Below are positions 7,829-15,402 of a stretch of DNA of 64,000 nucleotides, in pieces. Location: NCBI GenBank assembly GCA_017744415.1, contig JAGIBJ010000073.1:62001-126000 (forward strand). Reading direction: 5' to 3'. The notes under the pieces were generated by a model that saw only the letters and a list, made by a program, of their open reading frames with translations, had not been told where the DNA came from and searched no databases. Position numbers and translations under genes: made by a program. This DNA is from Solirubrobacteraceae bacterium. GTDB taxonomy: Bacteria; Actinomycetota; Thermoleophilia; Solirubrobacterales; Solirubrobacteraceae. How positions within the stretch are numbered: position 1 is the stretch's first letter; each line of letters opens with the position of its first letter.

Positions 7829-9022
7829 GTGCGCCTGCTGATCCTCACCTGGGAGTACCCGCCGATCGTCGAAGGCGGCCTGGCCCGGCACGTGCGCAAG
7901 CTCGCAGAGGCGCTCGACCGGCGCGGGGTGGAGGTGCACGTGCTCACGCGCGGCGATTCCGCGTTGCCCGAAACGGCGGTGCAGAACGGCGTCACCGTGC
8001 ACCGCGTGCCCGAGCCCGGCAAACCCGGAGACCTGGACCGGTTCGTCGCCTGGATCGAGCACATGAACGACGACATGATCGCGGCGGGTCGCGAGCTCCA
8101 GCACGAGGCCCCGTTCGACATCGTCCACGGCCACGACTGGCTCGTCGCCCGCGCTGGACGCGCCCTCGCCGCCGACACCGGCGCGCCGTGGATCGTTACC
8201 GTGCACGCCACCGAGCACGGCCGCCACCAGGGCTGGGTGGAGAGCTACCCGCAATCCCACATCCACGGCGTCGAGAAGTGGATGGTGCACGAGGCGACGC
8301 GCGTCATCGCGTGCTCCCACTACATGCAGGAACACTGCAGCGACATCTTCGACATGCCGCCGACGTCGATCGACGTGATCCCGAACGGCATCGATCCCGC
8401 CGACCTCGCACCCGTCGACGACCTCGACACCTATCGTGCGCAGTTCGCCGCACCCGATGAGCAGCTCGTCATCCTCGCCGGCCGGCTCGTCTACGAGAAA
8501 GGCTTCCAGCTCGCGCTCGAGGCGATGCCGCGGATCATCGAAGACCTCGGGAACGTGCGGTTCGTCGTCGCCGGCTCCGGCACCCACGAGAACGAGCTCA
8601 AGGATCAGGCCAAGGCCCTCGGCCTCGAAGACCACGGCACCTTCCTCGGCTGGGTCGACGACCTCCAGCTCCACTCGCTCTACGCCGTCGCCGACCTCTG
8701 CGTGATCCCGTCGATCTACGAGCCGTTCGGGCTCGTCGCGCTCGAGGCCATGGCCAGCGGCTGCGTGTGCATCGTCGCCGACACCGGCGGCCTGCGCGAG
8801 ATCGTCCCCGAGTCGGCCGGCCTGCGATTCACCGCGCGGGACCCGATCGCCCTCGGCCTGGCCATGGAGCGCGCGCTCACCGACGACGCCTTGCGCGCCA
8901 CCCTCAAGGACGAGGCGCGCGAGCACGTGCGGCGCTTCGACTGGGACGAGATCGCCGACCACACCCAGGCCCTCTACACCGGCCTGCTCGGCTCCTCGCT
9001 CCCGCAGCTCGACGAAGTCTGA
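7829..9022 (+). CDS. GT4 glycosyltransferase / glycogen-synthase-like (Rv3032-like)
   Basis: 397 residues from GTG 7829, seven bases after the GH57 stop. GT-B fold, GT4 family: N-terminal MRLLILTWEYPPIVEGGLARHV (starch/glycogen synthase-type donor loop), VHGHDWL, the linker VIPNGIDP, and the C-terminal donor site GRLVYEKGF with EPFGLVALEAMASG (E-x7-E motif). Related mycobacterial Rv3032 is an alpha-1,4-glucosyltransferase elongating methylglucose lipopolysaccharide and glycogen-like chains. Third gene of the operon; a short inverted repeat at 9037-9051 follows. Confidence 0.92.
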   Translation: MRLLILTWEYPPIVEGGLARHVRKLAEALDRRGVEVHVLTRGDSALPETAVQNGVTVHRVPEPGKPGDLDRFVAWIEHMNDDMIAAGRELQHEAPFDIVHGHDWLVARAGRALAADTGAPWIVTVHATEHGRHQGWVESYPQSHIHGVEKWMVHEATRVIACSHYMQEHCSDIFDMPPTSIDVIPNGIDPADLAPVDDLDTYRAQFAAPDEQLVILAGRLVYEKGFQLALEAMPRIIEDLGNVRFVVAGSGTHENELKDQAKALGLEDHGTFLGWVDDLQLHSLYAVADLCVIPSIYEPFGLVALEAMASGCVCIVADTGGLREIVPESAGLRFTARDPIALGLAMERALTDDALRATLKDEAREHVRRFDWDEIADHTQALYTGLLGSSLPQLDEV

Positions 9023-9036
9023 GCCGCCGCCGCACG

Positions 9037-9051
9037 GGCCGCGTCGCGGCC
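9037..9051. repeat. Short inverted repeat after the glycan operon
   Basis: GGCCGCG-T-CGCGGCC, 7-bp arms with a single-base loop, 15 nt after the GT4 stop. Possible GC-rich terminator without a T-tract. From here to the riboswitch (9052-9219) I see an A-rich stretch near 9140-9180 (GAAAAACCCGCAAAGAGCGG) that could hold the promoter, but no confident -10/-35 pair. Confidence 0.4.
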
Positions 9052-9219
9052 GGGTCTGGCCGGGCACGCCGGAGTGGCACGAGCCACCTCCGCGCCACTT
9101 TCCGGTTCTGAAGGCGTGACCGCGAAATTGCCGCAAGCACGGCCGAAAAACCCGCAAAGAGCGGAAAAATCGGACTGTGAGGGCGATCACAAGAGGCTCA
9201 TGGGGGACGCCCAAACGCC

Positions 9220-9395
9220 GATCAGCTGTTTAGGGTACGAACCCAGAACAAGCACCCGACGCCGAACCGCCGCACACCCCCAAGACCGCGGCGGACGGGG
9301 GACCCACCGGACCCACCCAGGTCCAGGGGCGAATCGTCAGAGATCTGACGTAGCGCAACCCAGCGCGAGCCCGACAGCTAACCCCGTAGGCGACC
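9220..9395 (+). promoter_or_regulatory. Probable c-di-AMP riboswitch (ydaO/yuaA type)
   Basis: The leader of the Rpf-like gene carries the hallmarks of the ydaO motif: GGGGGACCCA at 9297-9306, GGGGCGAATC at 9326-9335, and a 3' end CCGACAGCTAACCCCGTAGG. The last resembles the well-known rpfA leader end of streptomycetes and mycobacteria. A terminal P1 helix can form between AGCTGT (9224-9229) and ACAGCT (9374-9379). Known ydaO riboswitches bind cyclic di-AMP and turn off cell-wall hydrolase genes. Seen by eye only; the pairing was not computed. Confidence 0.8.
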
Positions 9396-9400
9396 AACGC

Positions 9401-10102
9401 ATGATCGCCCAACCCCCGCACACCACGCGTACCGCTGCACGCTCGCGCCTTCTCGCGCCCTGCCTGCTCGCCGTCCTCGCGCTCCTCTTCCTCAGCAACG
9501 CGCCGGCGGCACACGCCACCGGCGGCGGCGTCGCGATCGACACGACGAGCACCTCGGCCACCGCGTCGAAGTCCGTCAACACCAGCCGCTCGGTCGGCAA
9601 GGTGCAGGTGCGCCGTGCTCAGACCCTCCTGCGCATCACCGCCACCGGCAAGCACGACGCCGCCACCCGCAGGGTCGTCAAGCGCTTCCAGACGCTCCGC
9701 GGCCTCCAGCCGCTCGGTATCATCGACCTCACCACCTACGTGCAGATCCGCGACGCGTTCGCGCTCCTGCAGACCGGCGGCCTCGCCATCGACGCCACCG
9801 GTGCCGGCACCGCCGGTGCCACCGCCAGCGCCATCCCGAGCTACCCGGCGAACCTCGCCGCCATCACCCCACAAGAGCGCGACCTCCTCGACAAGATCGC
9901 CCAGTGCGAATCCAAGGGTGACCCGCGCGCCATCTCCGCCAACGGCAAGTTCCGCGGCAAGTACCAGTTCGACGTCTCGACGTGGAAGGCCGTCGGCGGC
10001 TCCGGCGACCCAGCCGCCGCCACCGAGGACGAACAGGACCAGCGCGCCGCCATCCTCCTCCGCCAGCGCGGAACCGCGCCCTGGCCGGTGTGCGGGCTGT
10101 AG
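9401..10102 (+). CDS. Secreted Rpf-like transglycosylase with peptidoglycan-binding domain
   Basis: 233 residues. ATG 9401 begins a signal peptide (basic start, then LLAPCLLAVLALLFLSNAPAAHA; cleavage likely after AHA). Residues ~60-125 look like a PG_binding_1 repeat (RRAQTLLRITATGKHDAATRRVVKRFQ). Residues ~160-233 are a resuscitation-promoting-factor/transglycosylase-like domain: LDKIAQCESKGDPRAIS with the predicted catalytic Glu170, GKYQFDVSTWKAVGGSG, and the ending WPVCGL, with the two Rpf cysteines present. It would cleave peptidoglycan outside the membrane. Control by the upstream c-di-AMP-type leader matches mycobacterial rpfA. Confidence 0.88.
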   Translation: MIAQPPHTTRTAARSRLLAPCLLAVLALLFLSNAPAAHATGGGVAIDTTSTSATASKSVNTSRSVGKVQVRRAQTLLRITATGKHDAATRRVVKRFQTLRGLQPLGIIDLTTYVQIRDAFALLQTGGLAIDATGAGTAGATASAIPSYPANLAAITPQERDLLDKIAQCESKGDPRAISANGKFRGKYQFDVSTWKAVGGSGDPAAATEDEQDQRAAILLRQRGTAPWPVCGL

Positions 10103-10161
10103 CCCGCCGCCGTCCGGCCACCTGAGGTCAACCACCGCGCGCGCCCGCCGATCAGGTGGGT

Positions 10162-11040
10162 ATGCGCTCCCGCACCGCGCTGATCGCCGGGCCGGTCCTG
10201 GCCCTCGTGCTCGCCCTCATCCTCACCGTCGGTGGGGTGGGGCCGCTCGCTGCCGACGAACCCGCCCAGCCGGGTGAAGCCGCGCCGACCAGCCCACTCA
10301 CCACGGCCTCGAACGGCGAGGCGCCCGACGACGCCGTGCCCGGAGGGCCGATCAAGGGCGGCAAGCCGTCACCCGAGGCGACCGGCGCCGCCGCCAACGT
10401 CGCCGAGGCGGAGCACGCCGCCGAGACCGCCGAAGTGGCGCCGGCCGGTGCCCTCGAGGTCGCAGTCGGCAAGAAGGCACTCCCCGCCGTCGAGCGCACG
10501 CTCGTGCACCTCATCGAGCTGCAGCATTCCGGCAGCACCGGGTCGGTCGACGAATCCGTACAGCTCGCCGAGCGGTCATGCGACGCCCTCGACACCCGCA
10601 AGCCACTCGTCGCCGCGCTGCAGAACACCTGCGCCGACACCATCACGATCGTCAAGCTCACGACCGGCATCGGCGCCCGGTGCACCACGCCGACGAAGAG
10701 ATGCGCAACCTCCGCCATGCGCCTCGCCGACGCCAGCCGAGGTTACGTGCGCGCCCGTGGCGCCTTCGCCCGCTCGCTGCGCGAGCAGGTGGCGCCCGGC
10801 GTCTGCCGCAAGGCGCTCCTGCCGACCTCCGGTGAGCTCGCCGGCATGCGGGCCGTCACCCGCGCGCTACGCCAGCTCGCAGCCGCCGCCCTCGCGGAGG
10901 ACCCCGTCGCGCTGACCCAGGCCGCGAGCGACGTGTCCGCCGCCGGCGCCGCTGCCAACGCCGACGCGCGGCCCGCGATCGCGGTGTCGGAGATCATGCG
11001 CGCCGCCTGCCAGCTGCCCCGCTTCCCCGAAGTCGGCTGA
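10162..11040 (+). CDS. Membrane-anchored or secreted six-cysteine protein, paralog 1
   Basis: 292 residues from ATG 10162 (GTG 10156 is in frame and also possible). An N-terminal hydrophobic segment (LIAGPVLALVLALILTVGGVG) is followed by an Ala/Pro-rich linker to ~residue 100. A domain with six cysteines follows: C-x16-C-x16-C-x6-C, then GVCRKAL and AACQLPRF. The same six-Cys layout is present in the next gene, so the pair arose by duplication. No known family is recognised. The cysteine spacing and export signal suggest a disulfide-bonded extracytoplasmic domain. Two bases separate it from the paralog. Confidence 0.7.
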   Translation: MRSRTALIAGPVLALVLALILTVGGVGPLAADEPAQPGEAAPTSPLTTASNGEAPDDAVPGGPIKGGKPSPEATGAAANVAEAEHAAETAEVAPAGALEVAVGKKALPAVERTLVHLIELQHSGSTGSVDESVQLAERSCDALDTRKPLVAALQNTCADTITIVKLTTGIGARCTTPTKRCATSAMRLADASRGYVRARGAFARSLREQVAPGVCRKALLPTSGELAGMRAVTRALRQLAAAALAEDPVALTQAASDVSAAGAAANADARPAIAVSEIMRAACQLPRFPEVG

Positions 11041-11042
11041 AC

Positions 11043-11804
11043 ATGCGGTCGCAGCCCATGGTGCTCGTCGCCGCGATCCTTGCCGTGATCGCCGGGCTCT
11101 TCGTGCTCAACCGTGGCAACGGACACGCCGAGCGCGTCCCCGAGCAGGTGGCGCACACCAGCCCAGGCGGCAGCCCGCTCGACGCCGTGCTCACCGCCGA
11201 CCAGCGGGCGCGGTTCGAGCGCGCGACCTCCACGCTCTCGCTCGTAGCCTACGCCGAGGCCCTGCCCGTGAAGCGCGCCAAAGCGCTCGCCGCCGGAGCC
11301 TGCGCCGACCTCGACACCTCGGTGCCACTGCTCGCCGCCTTGGAGCAGACCTGCGAACCGACCGTGAACCTCCGCGTCGTGAGCATGAAGCTTCGCCGCA
11401 CGTGCGCCTCCGGCGACGACGACTGCGGTGACAACGTGCGTGCACGCGCCCGGGCCCAGCGGCGCGTCGCCCAGGCCGACCGCGTCTACGCGCGCGCCGT
11501 GCGCCGCGCGGTGCCGAAGGGCGAGTGCCGCGAGGCGCTGGCGCCCACCCACGACTTCGTCGCCGCAGAGTTCGGCTACGCCCGCGCGTTCGACCGCATG
11601 GCCGACGCGATGGACGAGGACGACGATGCCGCGCTCGAAGAGGCGCGCCGGACGGCCGGCAAGCACGACGAGGTGATCACCGACGGCCTCGTCTGGCACC
11701 GCACCCGCGACATGGCCGAGGCGTGCAACCTCGAGCCCTGGGCCTTCGAGGCTCCGGCATCGGTCGGCGGCGCCGCGATCGCCGCCGCGGGTTCGAGCAG
11801 CTAG
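11043..11804 (+). CDS. Membrane-anchored or secreted six-cysteine protein, paralog 2
   Basis: 253 residues from ATG 11043. N-terminal membrane segment MVLVAAILAVIAGLFVL, short linker, then a helical domain with the same cysteine order as the upstream protein: ACADLDTSVPLLAALEQTC, RRTCASGDDDC, GECREAL and EACNLEPW. The linker is much shorter than in paralog 1. Function unknown. Its TAG stop shares a CTAG with the stop of the convergent acyltransferase, so the two genes overlap by four bases. Confidence 0.7.
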   Translation: MRSQPMVLVAAILAVIAGLFVLNRGNGHAERVPEQVAHTSPGGSPLDAVLTADQRARFERATSTLSLVAYAEALPVKRAKALAAGACADLDTSVPLLAALEQTCEPTVNLRVVSMKLRRTCASGDDDCGDNVRARARAQRRVAQADRVYARAVRRAVPKGECREALAPTHDFVAAEFGYARAFDRMADAMDEDDDAALEEARRTAGKHDEVITDGLVWHRTRDMAEACNLEPWAFEAPASVGGAAIAAAGSSS

Positions 11805-12487
11805 TCGACCCAGTGCATGCGGGTCGGCGCGTCACGGTGACGCACCACCCGCGCCGGAACGCCGGCCGCCACCGCATTCTCGGGCACGTCACGCGTCACG
11901 ACCGCGTAGGTGCCGACGATCGCGTTGTTGCCCGTCGTCGTGCCGCGCAAGAAGCTCGCGCCGTAGCCCACCCACACGTTGTGACCCACCTTCACCGGGC
12001 GCGAGTAAAGGCCCTGCTGACGGATCGGGGTCTCGATCAGCATCACGGCGTGGTCGAAGTCGATGAACATCGAGCGGTCGGCGACGATGCACTCGCGCCC
12101 GAGGGTGATCGACTCGTACGTCGAGAAGGTGCACTCCTGGCCGACCACGGTCTTGGCGCCGATCTCCAGGCGGCCGGCGTGCACACGCAGCTTGCAGCCG
12201 TCGCCGATCCAGGTCCAACGGCCGAGCGAGACGACGCCGTCCTTGCCGAGGTCGAAGGCGACGTTCGGGCCGATGAAGCAGGGGCCGTCGGTCTGCAGCC
12301 GGTCGCGCAGCACGAGCTTGTGACGCAAGTAGCGCAGGTAACAGCGCAGGTAGCGCGGGCGCACCATCTCGTTGCGCCACAGGAACCGGGCGAGGGCCAG
12401 CGGCCCACCAGACTTCGGGGCCGGCGGGAAGCGCGGCCAGTCCATCGGCGGAGGCGCCGTCGGCGGATCCTGCTCGGGAGCGGTCAT
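11801..12487 (-). CDS. Hexapeptide-repeat (left-handed beta-helix) acyltransferase
   Basis: 228 residues from ATG 12487. Residues ~75-215 show the hexapeptide pattern of LbH O-acetyltransferases: GPCFIGPNVAFDLGKDGVV, KTVVGQECTFST, RPVKVGHNVWVGYGASFLRG and the standard ending NAIVGTYAVVTRDVPENAVAAGVPARVV. The N-terminal ~70 residues are a basic helix (RYLRCYLRYLRHKLVLRDR). Such enzymes acetylate sugars or lipid-linked precursors; the acceptor is not identifiable. The larger open frame to 13585 is a shadow of meaB. Confidence 0.88.
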   Translation of the reverse strand: MTAPEQDPPTAPPPMDWPRFPPAPKSGGPLALARFLWRNEMVRPRYLRCYLRYLRHKLVLRDRLQTDGPCFIGPNVAFDLGKDGVVSLGRWTWIGDGCKLRVHAGRLEIGAKTVVGQECTFSTYESITLGRECIVADRSMFIDFDHAVMLIETPIRQQGLYSRPVKVGHNVWVGYGASFLRGTTTGNNAIVGTYAVVTRDVPENAVAAGVPARVVRHRDAPTRMHWVD

Positions 12488-12552
12488 CTCGCCAAATCGT
12501 AGGCGAGCGGCCCGCGCAGCGCTGCGCGAGCGCCGGCGCTCGCGGCGTGCGG

Positions 12553-12603
12553 CTGACGTGTGGACGGATCGGTCGTCGGGTGCGGGATCGGTCCACACGT
12601 CAG
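12553..12603. repeat. Long hairpin in the divergent gap before meaB
   Basis: 18-bp arms, CTGACGTGTGGACGGATC at 12553-12570 and its complement at 12586-12603 with one mismatch, around a 15-nt GC-rich loop. It lies between the divergent acyltransferase and meaB, 32 nt before the meaB ATG, so an operator or 5' leader structure is as likely as a terminator. Confidence 0.65.
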
Positions 12604-12634
12604 GCGGCGCGGCGCGCCTGCGATGATCCCGGCC

Positions 12635-13582
12635 ATGTCGGACCTCTCCCAGCGGCTGATGGACGGCGACCGCCGCGCGCTCGCGCGCGCGATCACGCTC
12701 GTCGAACGCGCCGACCCCGCGGGGTGGGAGGTAGTGCGCGAGACCTACCCGAACACGGGCAAGGCGCAGCTCGTCGGCGTCACCGGCCCGCCGGGCGCCG
12801 GTAAGAGCACCCTGCTCGGCGCGCTCGCGACGCACTGGCGCGCGCAGGACGACACGGTCGGGATCCTCTCGATCGACCCGTCGTCGCCGTTCACCCACGG
12901 CGCGCTGCTCGGCGACCGGATCCGGCTCACCGACCACTTCCTCGACCGCGGCGTGTTCATCCGCTCGATGGCCAACCGCGGCGCGCTCGGCGGCCTCAGC
13001 GAGGCGGCGCTCCAGGCGGCGCTGCTGATGGATGCCGCCGGCCGCGACCACGTGCTCATCGAGACCGTCGGCGTCGGCCAGGCCGAGGTCGACATCATCA
13101 ACCACGCCGACACCATCGTGCTCGTGCTGATCCCGGGCTCGGGCGACTCGATCCAGGCGCTCAAGGCCGGCGTGATGGAGATCCCCGACATCATCGTCGT
13201 CAACAAGGCCGACCACCCGATGGCGCAGACGATGATCCGCGAGGTGAAGAGCGTGCTCTCGCTCGGCCACTCGCGCGACCTCGACTGGATGCCGCCCATC
13301 GTGCCGACCAAGGCCGTCGACGGCACCGGCATCCCAGAGCTGGTGCAGCAGCTCGACAAGCACGCCGCGCACCTGCGCGACACCGGCCAGCTCGAGGAGC
13401 GCCGCCTGCGCAACCTGCGCAAGGAGGTGCTCGCGATCGCCACGCTGCGCCTGCGCGCGGAGCTCGAGCGCCAGCTCGAGGACGACCCGCAGCTCGCGGG
13501 CCTCCTGGAGCAGGTGGGAGCGCGCACGCTCGATCCGGCGAGCGCCGCGACTGAGCTCCTCGCCCAGCGCACCACGGCGTAG
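12635..13582 (+). CDS. meaB: MeaB/ArgK-family G3E GTPase (methylmalonyl-CoA mutase chaperone)
   Basis: 315 residues from ATG 12635. P-loop GVTGPPGAGKST (~48-59), SIDPSSPFTHGALLGDRIR (switch I), IRSMANRGALGG, ETVGVGQAEVDI (Walker B/switch) and the NKAD base-specificity motif are all intact and diagnostic of MeaB/ArgK. In characterised systems it loads and protects B12-dependent acyl-CoA mutases. No mutase gene is nearby, so its partner must be elsewhere. A convergent terminator separates it from flagellin. Confidence 0.92.
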   Translation: MSDLSQRLMDGDRRALARAITLVERADPAGWEVVRETYPNTGKAQLVGVTGPPGAGKSTLLGALATHWRAQDDTVGILSIDPSSPFTHGALLGDRIRLTDHFLDRGVFIRSMANRGALGGLSEAALQAALLMDAAGRDHVLIETVGVGQAEVDIINHADTIVLVLIPGSGDSIQALKAGVMEIPDIIVVNKADHPMAQTMIREVKSVLSLGHSRDLDWMPPIVPTKAVDGTGIPELVQQLDKHAAHLRDTGQLEERRLRNLRKEVLAIATLRLRAELERQLEDDPQLAGLLEQVGARTLDPASAATELLAQRTTA

Positions 13583-13588
13583 CAACCA

Positions 13589-13623
13589 CGACGGCCCCGC
13601 CCCCAGAGGGGACGAGGCCGTCG
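13589..13623. terminator. Bidirectional hairpin between meaB and flagellin
   Basis: CGACGGCC (13589-13596) pairs with GGCCGTCG (13616-13623), with a further CCCC/GGGG pairing inside. It sits between two convergent genes. No run of T on either side, as is common in high-GC genomes. Confidence 0.6.
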
Positions 13624-13684
13624 AGAAGGATCACCCGCTGGGCGGGCAGGCCGGAGCACATGGCCCCGGCTGAGCTAGCGCGAG

Positions 13685-14488
13685 CTAGTTCTGGAGCAGC
13701 GAGAGCACGCCCTGCTTGCTCTGGTTCGCCTGCGCAAGCGCAGCCGTACCGGCCTGCTGCAGGATCTGCAGCTTGGTCTTGTTGACGACCTCCGAGGCCA
13801 TGTCGACGTCGCGGATGCGCGACTCGGCGGCCACGAGGTTCTCGTGGTACGTCGCGATCGACTGGGTCGCGTACTCCATGCGGTTCTGCGTAGCGCCGAA
13901 GATCGAGCGCTGCGAGCTGATCGCGTTGATCGCGGTGTCGATCTCCGTGAGGTCGGTGGTCGCACCGAGCGCGAAGGTCGACGTGCCGACTGCCGCACCG
14001 AGGCTCAGCGTCGGAACGCTGACCGTCTCGCCGTCGTTGGCACCGATCTGGAACGTCACCGAGCCGGCGGCGTTCAGCACCTTGGTGCCGTTGAAGGCAG
14101 TGGTCGAGCCGATCCGCTCGATCTCGGAGGCGAGCAAGTTGACTTCCGACTGAATGGCGGTCCGGTCACTGGTGCTCAGGGATCCATTGGCGTACTGCAC
14201 GGCGAGCTCTCGCGTGCGCTGCAGCATGCTGTGGACGGCGCTCAGGGCGCCTTCTGCGGTCTGCACGAGGCTGATGCCGTCGGCGGCGTTCAGCTGTGCC
14301 TGGGCGAGGCCACGGATCTGACCGCGCATGCGCTCGGAGATCGAGAGGCCAGCTGCGTCATCCGCAGCGGAGTTGATGCGAAACCCGGACGACAGGCGAG
14401 CCATCGACTTCGACGCGCCGGTCTCAGTCATGTCGAGGTTCCGGAGGGCGCCGAGCGCCTCCACGTTGTTCTGAATACGGAAACTCAT
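13685..14488 (-). CDS. fliC: Flagellin, short form (D0/D1 only)
   Basis: 267 residues, the flagellar filament subunit. The N-terminal D0/D1 is typical (FRIQNNVEALGALRNL, SSGFRINSAADDAAGLSISERMRGQ, LQRTRELAVQYANGS) and so is the C-terminal D1/D0 (ESRIRDVDMASEVVNKTKLQIL, ALAQANQSKQGVLSLLQN). Only ~70 residues lie between, so there is no outer D2/D3 domain. LQRTREL matches the flagellin segment recognised by TLR5. It is the last gene after fliW and csrA. Its leader ACAAGGACAT (14498-14507) doubles as ribosome site and possible CsrA site. No sigma-28 promoter was convincingly found immediately upstream, so it may be read from the flgG operon or an unrecognised promoter. Confidence 0.96.
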   Translation of the reverse strand: MSFRIQNNVEALGALRNLDMTETGASKSMARLSSGFRINSAADDAAGLSISERMRGQIRGLAQAQLNAADGISLVQTAEGALSAVHSMLQRTRELAVQYANGSLSTSDRTAIQSEVNLLASEIERIGSTTAFNGTKVLNAAGSVTFQIGANDGETVSVPTLSLGAAVGTSTFALGATTDLTEIDTAINAISSQRSIFGATQNRMEYATQSIATYHENLVAAESRIRDVDMASEVVNKTKLQILQQAGTAALAQANQSKQGVLSLLQN

Positions 14489-14497
14489 GGTCCCGTG

Positions 14498-14507
14498 ATG
14501 TCCTTGT
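14498..14507 (-). promoter_or_regulatory. Candidate CsrA site in the flagellin leader
   Basis: Read on the minus strand, ACAAGGACAT matches the core of the CsrA consensus (ACARGGA) and is the only Shine-Dalgarno-like sequence before flagellin. A second GGA (CGGGACC) lies just before the ATG. In Bacillus subtilis CsrA represses flagellin translation from two such sites and FliW relieves it. Confidence 0.55.
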
Positions 14508-14538
14508 GTGGGAGTTGGTAGCCCGACGACGAGGGCGT

Positions 14539-14895
14539 TTACGCCTTGGTCGCCGAACCCTGAGGGTCACTCACCCGCTGGTCCAGCCGGTCGTGAGCCT
14601 TTGCCTGAGTTGTCGTCGCGCTCGCGCCAGGACGTGCGCCCGAGCGGACGGATGTGCGAGCCGGAGCGCCACCATGGGGCACCTTCGGGGGCTCGGGAAG
14701 CTTGGTGGGGGCGGTCTTGGCGGCGGCCGCGTTCTCCTCGCGGACGCTGTCCCAGATCTCCTCGCGGTACACCGGCACGCTGCGCGGGGCGCGGATGCCG
14801 AGGCGGACGCTGGATCCGGAGACCTCCATCACTTCGAGGACGACGTCCTCGCCGATGATGATCTTCTCGCCGACCTTTCGGGTGATGTTCAGCAT
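14539..14895 (-). CDS. csrA: CsrA, carbon storage / flagellin translational regulator, with a C-terminal tail
   Basis: 118 residues with an AAGGAGGAG ribosome site. Residues 1-55 are the canonical CsrA fold: MLNITRKVGEKIIIGEDVVLEVMEV, VRLGIRAPRSVPVYREEIW (RNA-binding beta1 and beta5 strands). CsrA proteins are normally 60-75 residues; the extra ~60 residues here are Ala/Pro/Thr-rich and basic, with no recognisable domain. CsrA binds GGA motifs in mRNA leaders and blocks ribosome access. It lies between fliW, its known protein antagonist, and flagellin, its classic target. Confidence 0.93.
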   Translation of the reverse strand: MLNITRKVGEKIIIGEDVVLEVMEVSGSSVRLGIRAPRSVPVYREEIWDSVREENAAAAKTAPTKLPEPPKVPHGGAPARTSVRSGARPGASATTTQAKAHDRLDQRVSDPQGSATKA

Positions 14896-14924
14896 GCTGG
14901 GCTCCTCCTTGGATAGCCCGTGGG

Positions 14925-15386
14925 CTAAGCCGCGCTTTGCGCGGTCTCGGCCTGCTGGCTGGTGTTCTGCGGGAACAGCGGCGCGCGGAGCGGTGCCGAG
15001 TCGAACTCGTTGATCACCTGGTAGCCGCGACGGTCCTCAGTGACGAGAATCGGCGCGCGGAGGTTCACACTGCAGTCTTCTTGGCGTTCCGTGGCACGAA
15101 CGGTCACGTAGACGCTCGTCGTGTCGGCCTCCGTGAGACCCACGCGGGCCGCCTCGGAGTCGCTGATCTCGACCTCGTAGTCCACGAACACGGTCCACGG
15201 GTTCATGACGGGCAGGGCGAAGCTCGGGTCGTCGAGCGAGTGGAGCCACGCGAAGGCTGAGTCGTCCTGACCGATCAATGCGTAGCGGGTGCCCTCGATG
15301 CCGATGAGGCCAAGGGGGAACTCGATGACGCCATCGTCTTCGATCTCCACGACGCCGAAGCGCGGGCTGTTGAGGGTGACGGACAT
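14925..15386 (-). CDS. fliW: FliW, flagellar assembly factor and CsrA antagonist
   Basis: 153 residues. FliW signature blocks: FGVVEIEDDGVIEFPLGLIGIEGTRYALI, FAWLHSLDDPSFALPVMNPW and VNLRAPILVTEDRRGYQVI. FliW binds CsrA and flagellin, so that secretion of flagellin frees FliW to switch off CsrA. The order flgL-fliW-csrA-flagellin is like that of Bacillus. The last ~20 residues (after APLFPQNTS) are a Gln/Ala tail. Confidence 0.95.
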   Translation of the reverse strand: MSVTLNSPRFGVVEIEDDGVIEFPLGLIGIEGTRYALIGQDDSAFAWLHSLDDPSFALPVMNPWTVFVDYEVEISDSEAARVGLTEADTTSVYVTVRATERQEDCSVNLRAPILVTEDRRGYQVINEFDSAPLRAPLFPQNTSQQAETAQSAA

Positions 15387-15402
15387 AACGGGGGTTCAGC
15401 TC

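Noticed and set aside
11801-13585. Single long minus-strand protein covering meaB and the acyltransferase
   Set aside because: The part over 12488-13585 is the antisense of meaB; only the hexapeptide region after ATG 12487 is family-like.
14520-14550. TAAA-N15-GCTACCAA as a sigma-28 promoter of flagellin
   Set aside because: The -10 matches only half of the consensus and differs from the ten clear sites; not supported.
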